This document shows positions 26,998 through 34,415 of a stretch of DNA of 50,154 nt, one piece after another; the first letter of the stretch is position 1; each line of letters opens with the position of its first letter. Origin of the DNA: VBDM01 sp049802235 (GTDB taxonomy: Bacteria; Pseudomonadota; Gammaproteobacteria; Burkholderiales; SG8-39); contig JBARMB010000117.1 in NCBI GenBank assembly GCA_049802235.1, positions 1-50,154 of the forward strand. The letters are read 5' to 3'. The notes under the pieces were generated by a model. It saw only the letters and a program-made list of their open reading frames with translations, had not been told where the DNA came from and searched no databases. The translations under genes were made by a program, and so were the position numbers.

Positions 26998-27624
26998 CTA
27001 CCAGCTTTTCCGAAAGCCGACAACCACTGCGTTCGGCATCAGGCTCAACGTAAAAGGCGAGTCCCGGTGATGCGCGTAATAGCCGGAGGCTGTCCCCAGG
27101 GCGAAGCCGGCGAGAACATCGGTCTGCCAGTGCGCCTGTACTTTCATGCGCGCCGTGGCGTCATAGAGCGGCAGTGCCTCCAGTGCGTAGACAGCCGGGT
27201 TTTCTGCTCCATATTCCAGAACGAATGGGGTCACGATCGCGCTCACCGCAGCGACCTCGCCGCTCGGAAAGCTGTAATGGCCGCGGCCCTGAAACCAAGC
27301 GTCGGGGTCGTCGGTCTGCGCGGGCCGGGCCCGGGTGAAAGCGTATTTGAGCGGCTGCGCCGCCAAGCCGGCGAGCAGCGACGCATCGATCGCCTGCCAA
27401 TAGGTTTTTCCAAGCCCGGACTCGCCGCCTTCCCAGAGGCCGCCGATGAACTCCCCGGCAATCATCAGATCCAGGAGCGCCAGCTGGTTGCTGCGCTTCC
27501 AGATGCCGCTGTTGTCGTACGACAACTTGTGGTCGATGCCGAGCGGGCCGCCGCCGGCCCGGGCCGGATCGGCGATCGGGACCAGAATCAGCCAGGAAAT
27601 AAATGCGAGGAGAGAATTTTTCAT
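26998..27624 (-). CDS. PAP2-superfamily phosphatase-like protein with altered motif 2
   Basis: It has a signal peptide (MKNSLLAFISWLILVPIADP, then ARA) and a PAP2 domain. Motif 1, K-x6-RP, is intact at 93-101. Motif 3, R-x5-H-x3-D, is present at 159-169, with Ala instead of Ser before the Arg. In motif 2 the usual PSGH reads PSGE (120-123), so the catalytic His is replaced. Such proteins normally remove phosphate from lipid phosphates on the outer face of the inner membrane. Whether this one is active is open. The length is 208 residues. Confidence 0.8.
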   Translation of the reverse strand: MKNSLLAFISWLILVPIADPARAGGGPLGIDHKLSYDNSGIWKRSNQLALLDLMIAGEFIGGLWEGGESGLGKTYWQAIDASLLAGLAAQPLKYAFTRARPAQTDDPDAWFQGRGHYSFPSGEVAAVSAIVTPFVLEYGAENPAVYALEALPLYDATARMKVQAHWQTDVLAGFALGTASGYYAHHRDSPFTLSLMPNAVVVGFRKSW

Positions 27625-27825
27625 GTTTCCGGGCTGAACATCTTACCAGGCGCCGGGCTTGCCTGATCCGGGCGAGCAAAGCGGTGCGCAGATTGCCCGA
27701 TCGCCTGACCTGTGACCGGTTGCCCGGCGTCAGTCCCGCGGGTCCTTTTTTCAAGGCGGCGCTTCTTGTCTTCGGGCACGCGGCCTCGTAGACTCGCATG
27801 CTTATAGGAGTGGCCGTTCAAGCTC

Positions 27826-28692
27826 ATGCAAGGCAAAAAGTTCAACATAGCGCATATCGTGTCGCCACGCGGGCACGGCCTCTACGGGTACAGGGAGGTG
27901 ATCGAAACAGTTCAATACGGCTTGACGGCCATGGGATGTGACGTCACGGTCTCAGAAAATGCAATCGATGGCGAGAGAATCAACATAATCTTTGGCGCCC
28001 AAATGCTGTCGGAGCCGGATTTGAAGGGATTGCCCGAAGGGACAATCATCTATAACTTCGAGCAGATCGCCGGACTGGAAGTCGATCTGATCAGGCCGTC
28101 ACTCAAGGTTGCGGCGGAGGATTTTCAGATCTGGGAATACAGCGAGGCAAACATTCCGGCGTGGGAGAAATTGAACCCGACCAGGAAGGTTGTTCATGTG
28201 CCGGTAGGCTGGGCGCCGATATTGAACCGGATCAAAGGCAACGTCCCGCAGGATATCGATGTCCTCATCTACGGATTGCCGGGGCAATTGAGACTCCAGA
28301 TATTTCACGATCTGTGCCACCAGGGCGTAAAGTGCCTGTTCGTGTCGGGCATGTACGGGAGTGCACGAGACAATCTGATCTCGAGGTCGAAACTGGTCCT
28401 CAATATCAATTTATATGATCACTCCCGCATTTTCGAGATCGTTCGCGTGTCATATCTTCTGGCCAATGCCAAGGCCGTGGTGGCAGACGCCCGGCAAGGA
28501 ACCTTCATCGAGCCCGGACTCGAAAATGCCGTTGCGTTTTCCCCTCCCAGGGAGATACGCGATACCTGCCTGGCCCTTCTGATGAATGACCAGGCCCGGC
28601 TTGAGCTTGAAGATCGCGGCAGGCAGGCCATCGAGAAGCGGCCTATTCTCCCGATTTTATCTGCGGCATGCGAGAAAAGTGATTTATCCTAG
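27826..28692 (+). CDS. Glycosyltransferase-like protein (CgeB-type fold), likely acquired
   Basis: The 288 residues resemble the two-domain GT-B proteins: an N-terminal NIAHIVSPRGHGLYGY start, EYSEANIPAWEKL mid-region, HVPVGWAPILN, and a C-terminal domain with LVLNINLYDHSRIFEIVRVSYLLANAKAVVAD, typical of CgeB/YkvP-like proteins. The donor sugar and acceptor are unknown. It is visibly more AT-rich than its neighbours and lies alone between a PAP2 gene and a repeat. It could be a transferred gene. ATG 27826 is the first possible start, since an in-frame TAG is just upstream. Confidence 0.65.
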   Translation: MQGKKFNIAHIVSPRGHGLYGYREVIETVQYGLTAMGCDVTVSENAIDGERINIIFGAQMLSEPDLKGLPEGTIIYNFEQIAGLEVDLIRPSLKVAAEDFQIWEYSEANIPAWEKLNPTRKVVHVPVGWAPILNRIKGNVPQDIDVLIYGLPGQLRLQIFHDLCHQGVKCLFVSGMYGSARDNLISRSKLVLNINLYDHSRIFEIVRVSYLLANAKAVVADARQGTFIEPGLENAVAFSPPREIRDTCLALLMNDQARLELEDRGRQAIEKRPILPILSAACEKSDLS

Positions 28693-28730
28693 TGTCCCGA
28701 GTCGTCAATTCGCGGACGGATTTTCCGCTC

Positions 28731-28844
28731 CGTCATTCCCGACGGCCCCCTTTAGCCTCCGCGAAAGCGGAGAGGGAATCCAGCGTCTTGAGAAGTCTCT
28801 GGATTCCGGCTCGTGCCCGCTGCGCGGGCGTGGCCGGAACGACG
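28731..28844. repeat. Palindromic repeat element with CGTCATTCC end
   Basis: It begins CGTCATTCCCG and ends CGGAACGACG. Inside are GGAATCCAG (28775-28783) paired with CTGGATTCC (28799-28807), and two short hairpins with GC-rich stems (TCCGC/GCGGA and GCCCGC/GCGGGC). A related element with the same end and the same GGAATCCAGCGTC block is at 49139. It fills most of the gap 28693-28929, where I see no gene. Confidence 0.6.
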
Positions 28845-28929
28845 TGAGAATCATGCGACGTACTTTTGAAACACCACACTAGAGGGTGAACCAGGAGCCG
28901 CGCAGGTGGAAGGGGCGGTTGAGGTCAGG

Positions 28930-29121
28930 CTATATCATTCCCCTGCCCATCCAGTTCCAATGAAATGCTCCGCCAATCACCGCTGACACGATGGCTGCCA
29001 GGGCGATCAGGATGATCATGGCCGGTATGGCGGCGATGGCCCATTTGACCAGGAGCACGACCATCGACCAGAACGGAATCTTGACGTCCACGACCACGAC
29101 TTCGCGCGTTTCGCTGCCCAT
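28930..29121 (-). CDS. Small membrane protein of unknown function
   Basis: 63 residues with two hydrophobic stretches (about 18-35 and 33-52, nearly continuous: WSMVVLLVKWAIAAIPAMII and LIALAAIVSAVIGG) and charged ends. The start is ATG with a GGGGAAA motif 5-11 bases upstream. I do not recognise a family. It lies downstream of the coiled-coil protein gene on the same strand with a 213-base gap that shows nothing else. Confidence 0.55.
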   Translation of the reverse strand: MGSETREVVVVDVKIPFWSMVVLLVKWAIAAIPAMIILIALAAIVSAVIGGAFHWNWMGRGMI

Positions 29122-29334
29122 TTGAGTTTCCCCGTGAATTCACGCTTGTGCTCACCACCGATTATCCCGGACCCCGATCTCCCCGCGCCGCAACCCGGTC
29201 TTTTCCCGGCGGCGGTCGGGAACCTTGAATGGAACGGGCCGGAGTGATCTTTCCCGCGAACGGCGGACGCCCGCTCGAATTTTCGCGCCGGGGCGGACGA
29301 CGGGCCGCGTCGCCGCGTCGAGCCCGGCGCGAGC

Positions 29335-29625
29335 TTACTTCTTGAAGTGGGAGTGTGCCTTCTCGAACGCTTCGCGCATTTTTGCCCAGGCTTCGTCGGC
29401 TCCGTGCGAGAGCTCCATCCACGCATCGCCCGTGGACGATTGCACCTTCCGCAGCTGCTCGATCGCGTGGTCCCGCTGCAGGCGGAACGCCTCGATCCGC
29501 TTCTCGTACTCGACGCGCATGTCGGCCTGCGCCATCCTGGTCTTCGCTTCCCATTTTGCAAGCTCGGCGTTCCATTCGTCGAGCTGCGCCTTGAGTTTCT
29601 CCACGTACTCGTCACGTCTGCTCAT
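29335..29625 (-). CDS. Small coiled-coil stress-type protein (sll1863-like)
   Basis: 96 residues, almost entirely helical and charged: MSRRDEYVEKLKAQLDEWNA, then ELAKWEAKTRMAQADMRVEY, and so on, with heptad-like spacing. This fits the small sll1863-like family, named for a cyanobacterial stress-responsive protein. Its role is not known in detail. The start is ATG after a strong AGGAGG site. It is transcribed away from the VIT1-like gene. Confidence 0.7.
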   Translation of the reverse strand: MSRRDEYVEKLKAQLDEWNAELAKWEAKTRMAQADMRVEYEKRIEAFRLQRDHAIEQLRKVQSSTGDAWMELSHGADEAWAKMREAFEKAHSHFKK

Positions 29626-29937
29626 GATTCCTCCTTCGCTTGCGTCAACAAAGCCGCAGAATTAGCCGGAGCGCGGCCGTGGGGAGAATACCGCTTCCGC
29701 CGTGCCTTGTCGAACCGCAGAGGGAGTGTGTCAAGAACTGCTGCGCCGGTGTGTTGCAATAATTCGTCCCGGAGCTGACCCGGGTCAGCTCAGTCCGGCC
29801 CCGTTTATCCTGAGATGCCGGTCCGCGCCCGGGAATATTTCTGTATCCTGACCGGGGTCGATCCGGCCTGAGGCGTACGGGACGCGGGGCAATCGACTGC
29901 AGGAAAATGCAACGATGGAGGCACCTGATTCGACGTG
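29626..29937. other. Divergent intergenic region with 20-bp perfect palindrome
   Basis: The 312 bases between the coiled-coil gene and the VIT1-like gene hold no gene that I can support. The clear feature is a 20-base perfect palindrome at 29772-29791 (GAGCTGACCC and its mirror), with no central spacer. A shorter dyad, GACC-GG-GGTC, lies at about 29856-29865. Confidence 0.6.
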
Positions 29938-30402
29938 ATGACCATTCGCAATTACAGTTTCGGCGGCACGGCTGCCGTGGTCACGAGCATGAGCCTGATC
30001 GTCGGGTTCGATGCGGCCACCGCCACCAAGGCCACCATGCTCGCCGGCCTGCTGATCGTCGCCGTCGCAGACAACCTCACGGACTCGCTCAGCATTCACG
30101 TCTATCAGGAATCGGAGCGGCTCGAGGCGAGGAAGGCGTTTCATGCGACCGTGACGAATTTTATCGTCCGGCTGTGCCTCTCCCTGAGCTTCGTCGGTCT
30201 TGTCCTCATGCTGCCGCCGGCGACGGCCGTGAACGTCTCCGTCGCCTGGGGCGTGTTATTGCTGGTCGCCTTGACCTGTCTTGTCGCGCGGGATCGAAAG
30301 CTGAAGGTTCTTCCCGAGGTGTTGAAGCACCTCTCGGCTGCGGCGGCCGTCATGCTGGCCAGCATGACCATCGGCCATTTCATCGCGACCTGGATTGAAT
30401 GA
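29938..30402 (+). CDS. VIT1/CCC1-like membrane protein
   Basis: 154 residues with four hydrophobic helices and the segment ADNLTDSLSIHVYQESE, which matches the first helix-loop of VIT1/CCC1 iron/manganese transporter-like proteins. It is shorter than the full five-helix transporters, so transport is uncertain. GTG 29935 and ATG 29938 are the only in-frame starts after an upstream stop; a GGAGG motif lies rather far upstream. Confidence 0.7.
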   Translation: MTIRNYSFGGTAAVVTSMSLIVGFDAATATKATMLAGLLIVAVADNLTDSLSIHVYQESERLEARKAFHATVTNFIVRLCLSLSFVGLVLMLPPATAVNVSVAWGVLLLVALTCLVARDRKLKVLPEVLKHLSAAAAVMLASMTIGHFIATWIE

Positions 30403-30517
30403 CGGTCGCGAAAAATATTGACGCTCGGAGGGCCGATCGGGGCCGGCGACGGTTTACTGGACCGAAAATAATTCCTCTCCGCCCCTTTGAGTTTCCGCAG
30501 CGGGCCGATCCCCGGGA

Positions 30518-30796
30518 TCAGGTGCGGCCGAACTGGCGGCGCAATTCGGCCTTGGCCCGCTCGAGCACGCGTCGCCGCTTCGCCGGGAGATTGGCGCCGG
30601 CGCGGTTGATGTAGAAATTCAGCATCGACATGGCGGACTGGAATGCACCTGCCTTGCGGCGCGTGCTGTCCTCGGCCGAGCGCTTGAGCGAGCGCGCGAT
30701 CCTGCCCGGATCGGCCCAGGTGAAGACTCCTGCCTCGAGATCGAGCGCGTTGCTGCGGGCGGTGGCCTCGCGCGACCAGCGGCGCGCGCTGGTCAC
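30518..30796 (-). CDS. DUF3175 protein
   Basis: 92 residues with the DUF3175 pattern: RWSREATARSNALDLEAGVF, then DPGRIARSLKRSAEDSTRRK, SAMSMLNFYINRAGANLPA and RRRVLERAKAELRRQFGR. It is basic; its function is unknown. The start is GTG 30796, overlapping the stop of the upstream dehydrogenase-like ORF by 4 bases (GTGA), so the two are likely coupled in translation. Confidence 0.82.
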   Translation of the reverse strand: MTSARRWSREATARSNALDLEAGVFTWADPGRIARSLKRSAEDSTRRKAGAFQSAMSMLNFYINRAGANLPAKRRRVLERAKAELRRQFGRT

Positions 30797-31047
30797 GGCT
30801 TTCTGGCCGCGGGCGTCACCGGTGCCTTCGCCTCGGCCGGTGCGTGCGGCGGATGCGCCTCGGAGATGCGTACCTGCGCGCGCTCGCGGATCAGCACCAG
30901 CGCTTCGGCGTCTTGCAGGCGTTTGGCCAGCGCATCGTCGTCCTGGACGTGATCGTTCCAGATCCTGAGGTCATGGCCGGTGAGCTTGCCGAAGCATTTG
31001 AGCGTACGCAGCGTGTCGTGACAATCGTCGAGGATGGAGATTTTCAT
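30793..31047 (-). pseudogene. Truncated D-2-hydroxyacid dehydrogenase N-terminus
   Basis: The first 60 or so residues (MKISILDDCHDTLRTLKCFG, then DDALAKRLQDAEALVLIRER) match the start of D-2-hydroxyacid dehydrogenases. The NAD-binding domain and catalytic residues, which need about 250 more residues, are missing. The last 20 residues are Pro/Ala-rich and unlike the family. The ORF is open and its stop overlaps the DUF3175 start, so it could be kept only as a translated leader, or be a decaying fragment. Confidence 0.65.
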
Positions 31048-31210
31048 GATCGCCGCAATCTCTTGCCGGTGGCTGTTCGCGTCCGATTGCCCCCCCCGGC
31101 CAGGGCAGAAGTGGACACGGCCGGTTTGATTATGCCACTGACTCCGGCTTGGCCAAGTGCGCTCGATTGCGACTTATTCCCTGCTGCTGTGTCGGTCGCA
31201 CATGGCTGGA

Positions 31211-31238
31211 TTGAAACCTGCGCAATATACTGGATAAT
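31211..31238 (+). promoter_or_regulatory. Candidate promoter for the SleB-like gene
   Basis: TTGAAA (31211-31216) and GATAAT (31233-31238) are 16 bases apart, 53 bases upstream of ATG 31292. Confidence 0.45.
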
Positions 31239-31291
31239 TCGACCCTCACCGGCCCGGCTCGCCCGGCGACTCTATCGCCGATCTCGAAGAC

Positions 31292-31870
31292 ATGTACCTG
31301 AGACCCTACACAGAGCTCCCTTCTCGATGCGCGTGGACCGTGGCGCGATGGTGGTATGGCGTGCGCGTGTTTTGGTACACCTTCGACAAGGAGCCGTGGG
31401 TGTTTGCCTTGATTGTCGGCCTGATCATCACGCTGTTCGGTTTCGCGCTGCAGGCCCATTTCGCGCATCAGGACGACAGGCGGGACCTGGTCTGCCTTGC
31501 CCGCAATGTGTATTACGAAGCGCGCGGCGAACCTGCGGCCGGTCAATATGCAGTGGCGGAAGTCACCATGAATCGCAAGGCCTCGGGCCGTTTCTCCGAC
31601 ACCGTTTGCGGCGTGGTTTATCAGAAAAACTGGGACCCGCTCCGCAAGCGCTACGTGGGCGCGTTTTCGTGGACGGAGTTCGACGAAGCACCGACACCAG
31701 GGGGCGAAGAATGGCGACGGGCCTGGAAAGTGGCCGAAGCGGTTTACTATCGGCGCGAGGCGCCGGTGCTCGAGGGTGCCTTGTTCTACCACGCGACTTA
31801 TATCAAACCCCACTGGGCGAGAGGCAAACGACCGCTTACCCGGATTGGCAGCCATGTCTTTTATAAATAG
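31292..31870 (+). CDS. Cell-wall hydrolase, SleB family
   Basis: 192 residues with an N-terminal membrane anchor (about 38-57, WVFALIVGLIITLFGFAL) and a SleB-type hydrolase domain: DLVCLARNVYYEARGEPAAG with the catalytic Glu, AVAEVTMNRKASGRFSDTVC and GALFYHATYIKPHW. The family cuts peptidoglycan. Here the enzyme is anchored to the inner membrane and would face the periplasm. The promoter candidate is 53 bases upstream. No spore genes are nearby; vegetative cell-wall roles are usual in proteobacteria. Confidence 0.85.
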   Translation: MYLRPYTELPSRCAWTVARWWYGVRVFWYTFDKEPWVFALIVGLIITLFGFALQAHFAHQDDRRDLVCLARNVYYEARGEPAAGQYAVAEVTMNRKASGRFSDTVCGVVYQKNWDPLRKRYVGAFSWTEFDEAPTPGGEEWRRAWKVAEAVYYRREAPVLEGALFYHATYIKPHWARGKRPLTRIGSHVFYK

Positions 31871-32051
31871 ATCAGTAGTCACCGCTGTGGGGTTGATATT
31901 AAAAAAGTGAGAATCACGCCCAACAGGTTTGATGCATGACATCAGGAGAAGCCGGAGGCGAATTGCCCGGTCCGGGAATGATTCGTCGCCTGCCCCTGGC
32001 GACGCGCGCGAGTGCCGCGCCGGCACCCATCACCGGCAGATCGGGAAATTT

Positions 32052-32741
32052 TTATTTCTTTCCTGCAAAAGAGAAAACAAAGCGGAAGTGAAAGCCCAGC
32101 CCGGCCAGCACTGCCAGGTGAAAAAGCTCATGGGGGCCCACGACCCCCTCGATCAAGACCGGCTGGCGCAGGAACTCCATCGCTCCTCCCAGCGTATAGG
32201 CGATTCCTCCCCATACCAGAGGACGGATGAACCCCCATCCGTATCGGTGGTACAGCGCATAGCCCGAATACGCCCCCACCCAGCCCATGGCGATATAAGA
32301 CGTCAGCCCGGCTATTTCGGGGTATCCGTTGAAGTATAAAAAATTGAATGTGATGCCGGCGGCGGCCAGCGAGAACAGGATCAGCAATATCAGCCAGCGC
32401 CGCCAGCCTTCGAACAGAATGGCATGCACGGGGACAAAAGTGGCCGCGATGAGAATGAAGATGGCGTCGTGGTCCAGCTGCTGCATCACCCGCCGGGGGG
32501 CGAGGCCGGGCTGAAGGATGTGATAAGCGCCGCTGATCCCCAGCAGGGCCACGGCGGCGAAGGCGAACACAGTGAGGCCGGTCATGCGCCAGTTCCACCC
32601 GGAGCCATCCGCCCGGCGGCCTTTCCGCACGAGAAAAAATCCCAGCACCGCGAACACGCCCGAACCCAACAGGTGGGTCATGGCGCTCACGGGGTCGCTG
32701 AACCCCGGAATGGAAATAACCAGCATGTCCTTGGCAAACAT
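32052..32741 (-). CDS. Hemolysin III family membrane protein
   Basis: 229 residues with seven hydrophobic helices. The PAQR/HlyIII pattern is clear: the SGAYHIL segment with His, then DHDAIFILIAATFVPV, and near the C-terminus HELFHLAVLAGLGFHFRFV, which together give the metal-binding Ser/His/Asp set. Family members are often called hemolysins, but their role is unclear. It converges with the SleB gene; the 181 bases between hold no gene and no clear terminator. Neighbour cls is on the same strand. Confidence 0.85.
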   Translation of the reverse strand: MFAKDMLVISIPGFSDPVSAMTHLLGSGVFAVLGFFLVRKGRRADGSGWNWRMTGLTVFAFAAVALLGISGAYHILQPGLAPRRVMQQLDHDAIFILIAATFVPVHAILFEGWRRWLILLILFSLAAAGITFNFLYFNGYPEIAGLTSYIAMGWVGAYSGYALYHRYGWGFIRPLVWGGIAYTLGGAMEFLRQPVLIEGVVGPHELFHLAVLAGLGFHFRFVFSFAGKK

Positions 32742-32820
32742 AGGGCGGTATTGTCGGGCGTTCCCTGTAAACCGACTCAGGAAAAACGAGAAGGAGTCAA
32801 ACGGGAAGTTCCGGCGGCCG

Positions 32821-34206
32821 TCAGAGTTGAAACGTCAGCCAGAGCACGATCCCTTCCGCCATGTCCTGCGCCAGACCCGGCAGGCGAGGGAGGTAGCGGC
32901 TTGCGCCCTGCCTCTGCCGCTCCATCCAGCCGGCGAAGCGTCGCACATCCTCGCTGTCGTAGAACGCCACCATGAGCTCGTAGTTGAGCAGCAAGCTGCG
33001 CCCGTCGAGATTGGCCGAACCCGCCAGTGCGATCGAACTGTCGATCACGACGGCTTTGGCGTGAATCATCCCGGGAACAAGCCAGACCTTCGCGCCGGCG
33101 CCCGCGAGCTCCCGCAGAGCCCGCGGGCGGGCCAGATCCGCCAGGCGGTGATTCGACTTCGCCGGCATGATCAGATTCACCTCCACGTTGCGCCGCGCCG
33201 CGAGCGTCAAGCCCATGAGCAGGGAATCGTCAGGCACGAAATAAGGCGTCACCGCCACGATGCGCTCGCGCGCCTTGAAACAGGCCATCACCAGAAGTGC
33301 GTACAGGGTATCGTCGCACTGGTCGGGGCCCGATGGAATCAACTGCGCCATGGCGCCCGAGGCCGCTTCCGGGGGCGCCTCCTGCCGGACTCTTGGTACT
33401 CCCGTGGCAAAGCTCCAGTCGCGCTCGAAACACTCGAGCGCCCGCCCCGCCACGGCGCCGTGGAGATCGAACGACAGGTCTTTCCAGGGCGTCACGCCCG
33501 GCGCGCCTTCGAAGTATTGCGCCGTCAGGTTGCGCCCGCCGCTCCACAGCCATGAACCGTCGGCGATCACCATCTTGCGGTGATTGCGCAGATTGAGTCT
33601 CCCGCGCAAGGGTGAGTGCAGCGGCGGCACGAAGATCGCAACCTGCACGCCCGCAGCGGTCAGCGCCTTGAGATTGCGATGGGGCTCGAGCAGGCGCCCC
33701 ACGCCGTCGATCAACAGCCGTACCTGCACGCCGTCGCGCGCCTTGCGAGCGAGCTTCTCGCAAAGCGCGTCCGCCATCGGATCCCGCCCGAGAATGAAGG
33801 TGCAGAGATCGAGCGTATGGACGGCCGCGTCTATCTGCTCCCAGAGCGCCCGCAGCGCTTCTCCGCCGTTCTCGTGGATGCGCAAAGACCGGTACGACGC
33901 GGCCGGGGCCAGATCCATGGCGGCCGCAAGCCGCTGCGGCCATTCCGCTTCAGTGCCGGCGCCCGCGACGCCGGTCGCGCGGGGCGGGCCGTATTCCCTG
34001 CGCACCAGCTTGCGCGTTCCGAACAGCAGGTAGAGCGGCAATCCGGCATAAGGAAGCAGCGCGATCGTGACGACCCACGCGATCGCAGCCGAAGGACGAC
34101 GGCGCTGGCGCAGCGTATGCGACACCGCCACGTAGACCGAGAGCCCGATCATCACGATCAGACCGTGCAGCGAAATCAGGAACCGAGGGTGCAGATCAAG
34201 CCACAT
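32821..34206 (-). CDS. Cardiolipin synthase-type phospholipase D family protein
   Basis: Two N-terminal membrane helices (about 10-29 and 41-61) precede two HKD motifs: H209-x-K211-x4-D216 in NHRKMVIADG and H382-x-K384-x4-D389 in IHAKAVVIDS. These form the two-part active site of the phospholipase D superfamily. Its 461 residues match bacterial Cls, which joins two phosphatidylglycerols to make cardiolipin. The start is ATG. The gene is on the same strand as nrdJ with a 209-base gap that shows only a short CTCTCT/AGAGAG hairpin (about 34321-34335). Confidence 0.88.
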   Translation of the reverse strand: MWLDLHPRFLISLHGLIVMIGLSVYVAVSHTLRQRRRPSAAIAWVVTIALLPYAGLPLYLLFGTRKLVRREYGPPRATGVAGAGTEAEWPQRLAAAMDLAPAASYRSLRIHENGGEALRALWEQIDAAVHTLDLCTFILGRDPMADALCEKLARKARDGVQVRLLIDGVGRLLEPHRNLKALTAAGVQVAIFVPPLHSPLRGRLNLRNHRKMVIADGSWLWSGGRNLTAQYFEGAPGVTPWKDLSFDLHGAVAGRALECFERDWSFATGVPRVRQEAPPEAASGAMAQLIPSGPDQCDDTLYALLVMACFKARERIVAVTPYFVPDDSLLMGLTLAARRNVEVNLIMPAKSNHRLADLARPRALRELAGAGAKVWLVPGMIHAKAVVIDSSIALAGSANLDGRSLLLNYELMVAFYDSEDVRRFAGWMERQRQGASRYLPRLPGLAQDMAEGIVLWLTFQL

Positions 34207-34415
34207 GCGCGACCCGGGGATTGCCGCGACGCAAAGGGTCGAGCGGGATGTTTTTCGGGTATGACAAGATTCGACAGGAAATCCTCAACCCGACCCCTTT
34301 GACACTCCGTTCTTCTACGTCTCTCTGGGAGAGAGAAATCTACCCCGTAACCTTGGAACCAGAAATCAATCGGTCAAGGAATTGTCTTCGGTATTAAGAA
34401 CTACGACTTGGCAGG

